DNA from: JBFFXF01 sp041569895
GTDB taxonomy: Bacteria; Planctomycetota; UBA8108; JACQVS01
DNA length: 5,885 bases
NCBI GenBank assembly: GCA_041569895.1
Contig: JBFFXF010000366.1
Coordinates: 1 to 5,885 of the forward strand
Direction: 5' to 3'
In this document: positions 5,838 to 5,885 of the stretch, piece after piece
Position numbering within the stretch: the first letter of the stretch is position 1
Layout of the letters: each line of letters starts with the position of its first letter
Position numbers and translations under genes: made by a program
Notes under the pieces: generated by a model
The model's database searches: none
Told to the model about the DNA's origin: nothing
The model's input: only the letters and a program-made list of their open reading frames with translations

Positions 5838-5879
5838 CGAGGCCGAGGCGATACAGCGGAGAGTATCGTCGAGGCCGAG
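5838..5879. repeat. 10-bp direct repeats flanking a small stem
   Basis: CGAGGCCGAG occurs at 5838-5847 and again at 5870-5879. Between them CGATAC and GTATCG form a 6-bp stem around an 8-base loop. The arrangement is exact but short and lies at the window edge, so its extent is unknown. It could be a fragment of a longer repeat or chance in GC-rich sequence. Confidence 0.3.
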
Positions 5880-5885
5880 CGACAA

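Larger units (their letters stand above)
5522..5885. other. region without a supportable gene
   Basis: About 364 bases with visibly lower G+C than the neighbouring genes. Open frames here give Arg-, Ser- and Thr-rich peptides without domain character and with poor third-position bias. I see no tRNA, hairpin terminator or mobile-element end. The region contains the predicted promoter of the small membrane protein at its left edge and a pair of short direct repeats at its right edge. The last 89 bases, from a GTG at 5797 on the plus strand, read as a helix-like peptide (WLAERFFVLARSEAEAIQRR) and could be a gene start, but there is no ribosome site. Confidence 0.4.

Noticed and set aside
5199..5885. 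A 228-codon minus-strand frame at the right edge
   Set aside because: Arg/Ser/Thr-rich, no domain or leader, overlaps the better small membrane-protein frame, and covers the palindrome region.
5797..5885. Possible plus-strand gene start at GTG 5797 running off the window
   Set aside because: The peptide looks helix-like and codon use is reasonable, but only 29 codons are visible, the start is a GTG without a ribosome site, and repeats overlap it. Kept only as a possibility.

Overview
This is a high-GC bacterial window (roughly two thirds G+C by eye). It most resembles a member of the Planctomycetota or a related environmental lineage. Three things point there: paired dockerin-like modules of the 'D-x-N-x-DG…SD…FLFLGG' type on exported proteins, 'DCNxNGxPD' linkers and a thrombospondin-type-3/'GCDSG…TISDL' module, and a thioredoxin–CxxCH–PDZ fusion that I recall from planctomycete proteomes. 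The assignment is an inference from protein style. No rRNA or other marker gene is present.

Layout, left to right. The first 67 bases hold the 5' end of a minus-strand gene for an exported protein, cut by the window edge. A divergent intergenic gap follows, then a small plus-strand two-helix membrane protein (229-453). Four minus-strand genes fill most of the rest. In transcription order they are a 74-residue single-helix membrane protein (5521-5297), an exported thioredoxin/c-heme/double-PDZ protein (5149-3818), an exported TSP3/dockerin-like protein (3641-2484), and an exported S8 subtilase with a C-terminal dockerin-like module (2291-609). The last 365 bases or so hold no gene I can support.

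The four minus-strand genes are separated by gaps of about 147, 176 and 192 bases. These gaps carry their own signals: an 18-bp perfect palindrome before the thioredoxin/PDZ gene, a plausible promoter plus a 5' stem-loop before the dockerin-like gene, and a 60-nt nested hairpin between the dockerin-like gene and the subtilase. I therefore read them as a same-strand cluster of separately controlled genes rather than a tight operon. The common theme is the cell envelope: three encoded proteins have signal peptides and act outside the cytoplasm in redox/heme chemistry, surface display and proteolysis, and two share the same kind of C-terminal calcium-loop module.

Points most worth a second look: the subtilase active site has natural Gln and Ala where almost all relatives have Met and Pro (the M222 and P225 positions of subtilisin); the thioredoxin/CxxCH/PDZ fusion; and the strong intergenic palindrome and hairpin. 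I see no CRISPR array, transposase, integrase, phage gene, tRNA or rRNA, and no convincing multi-gene undescribed system.
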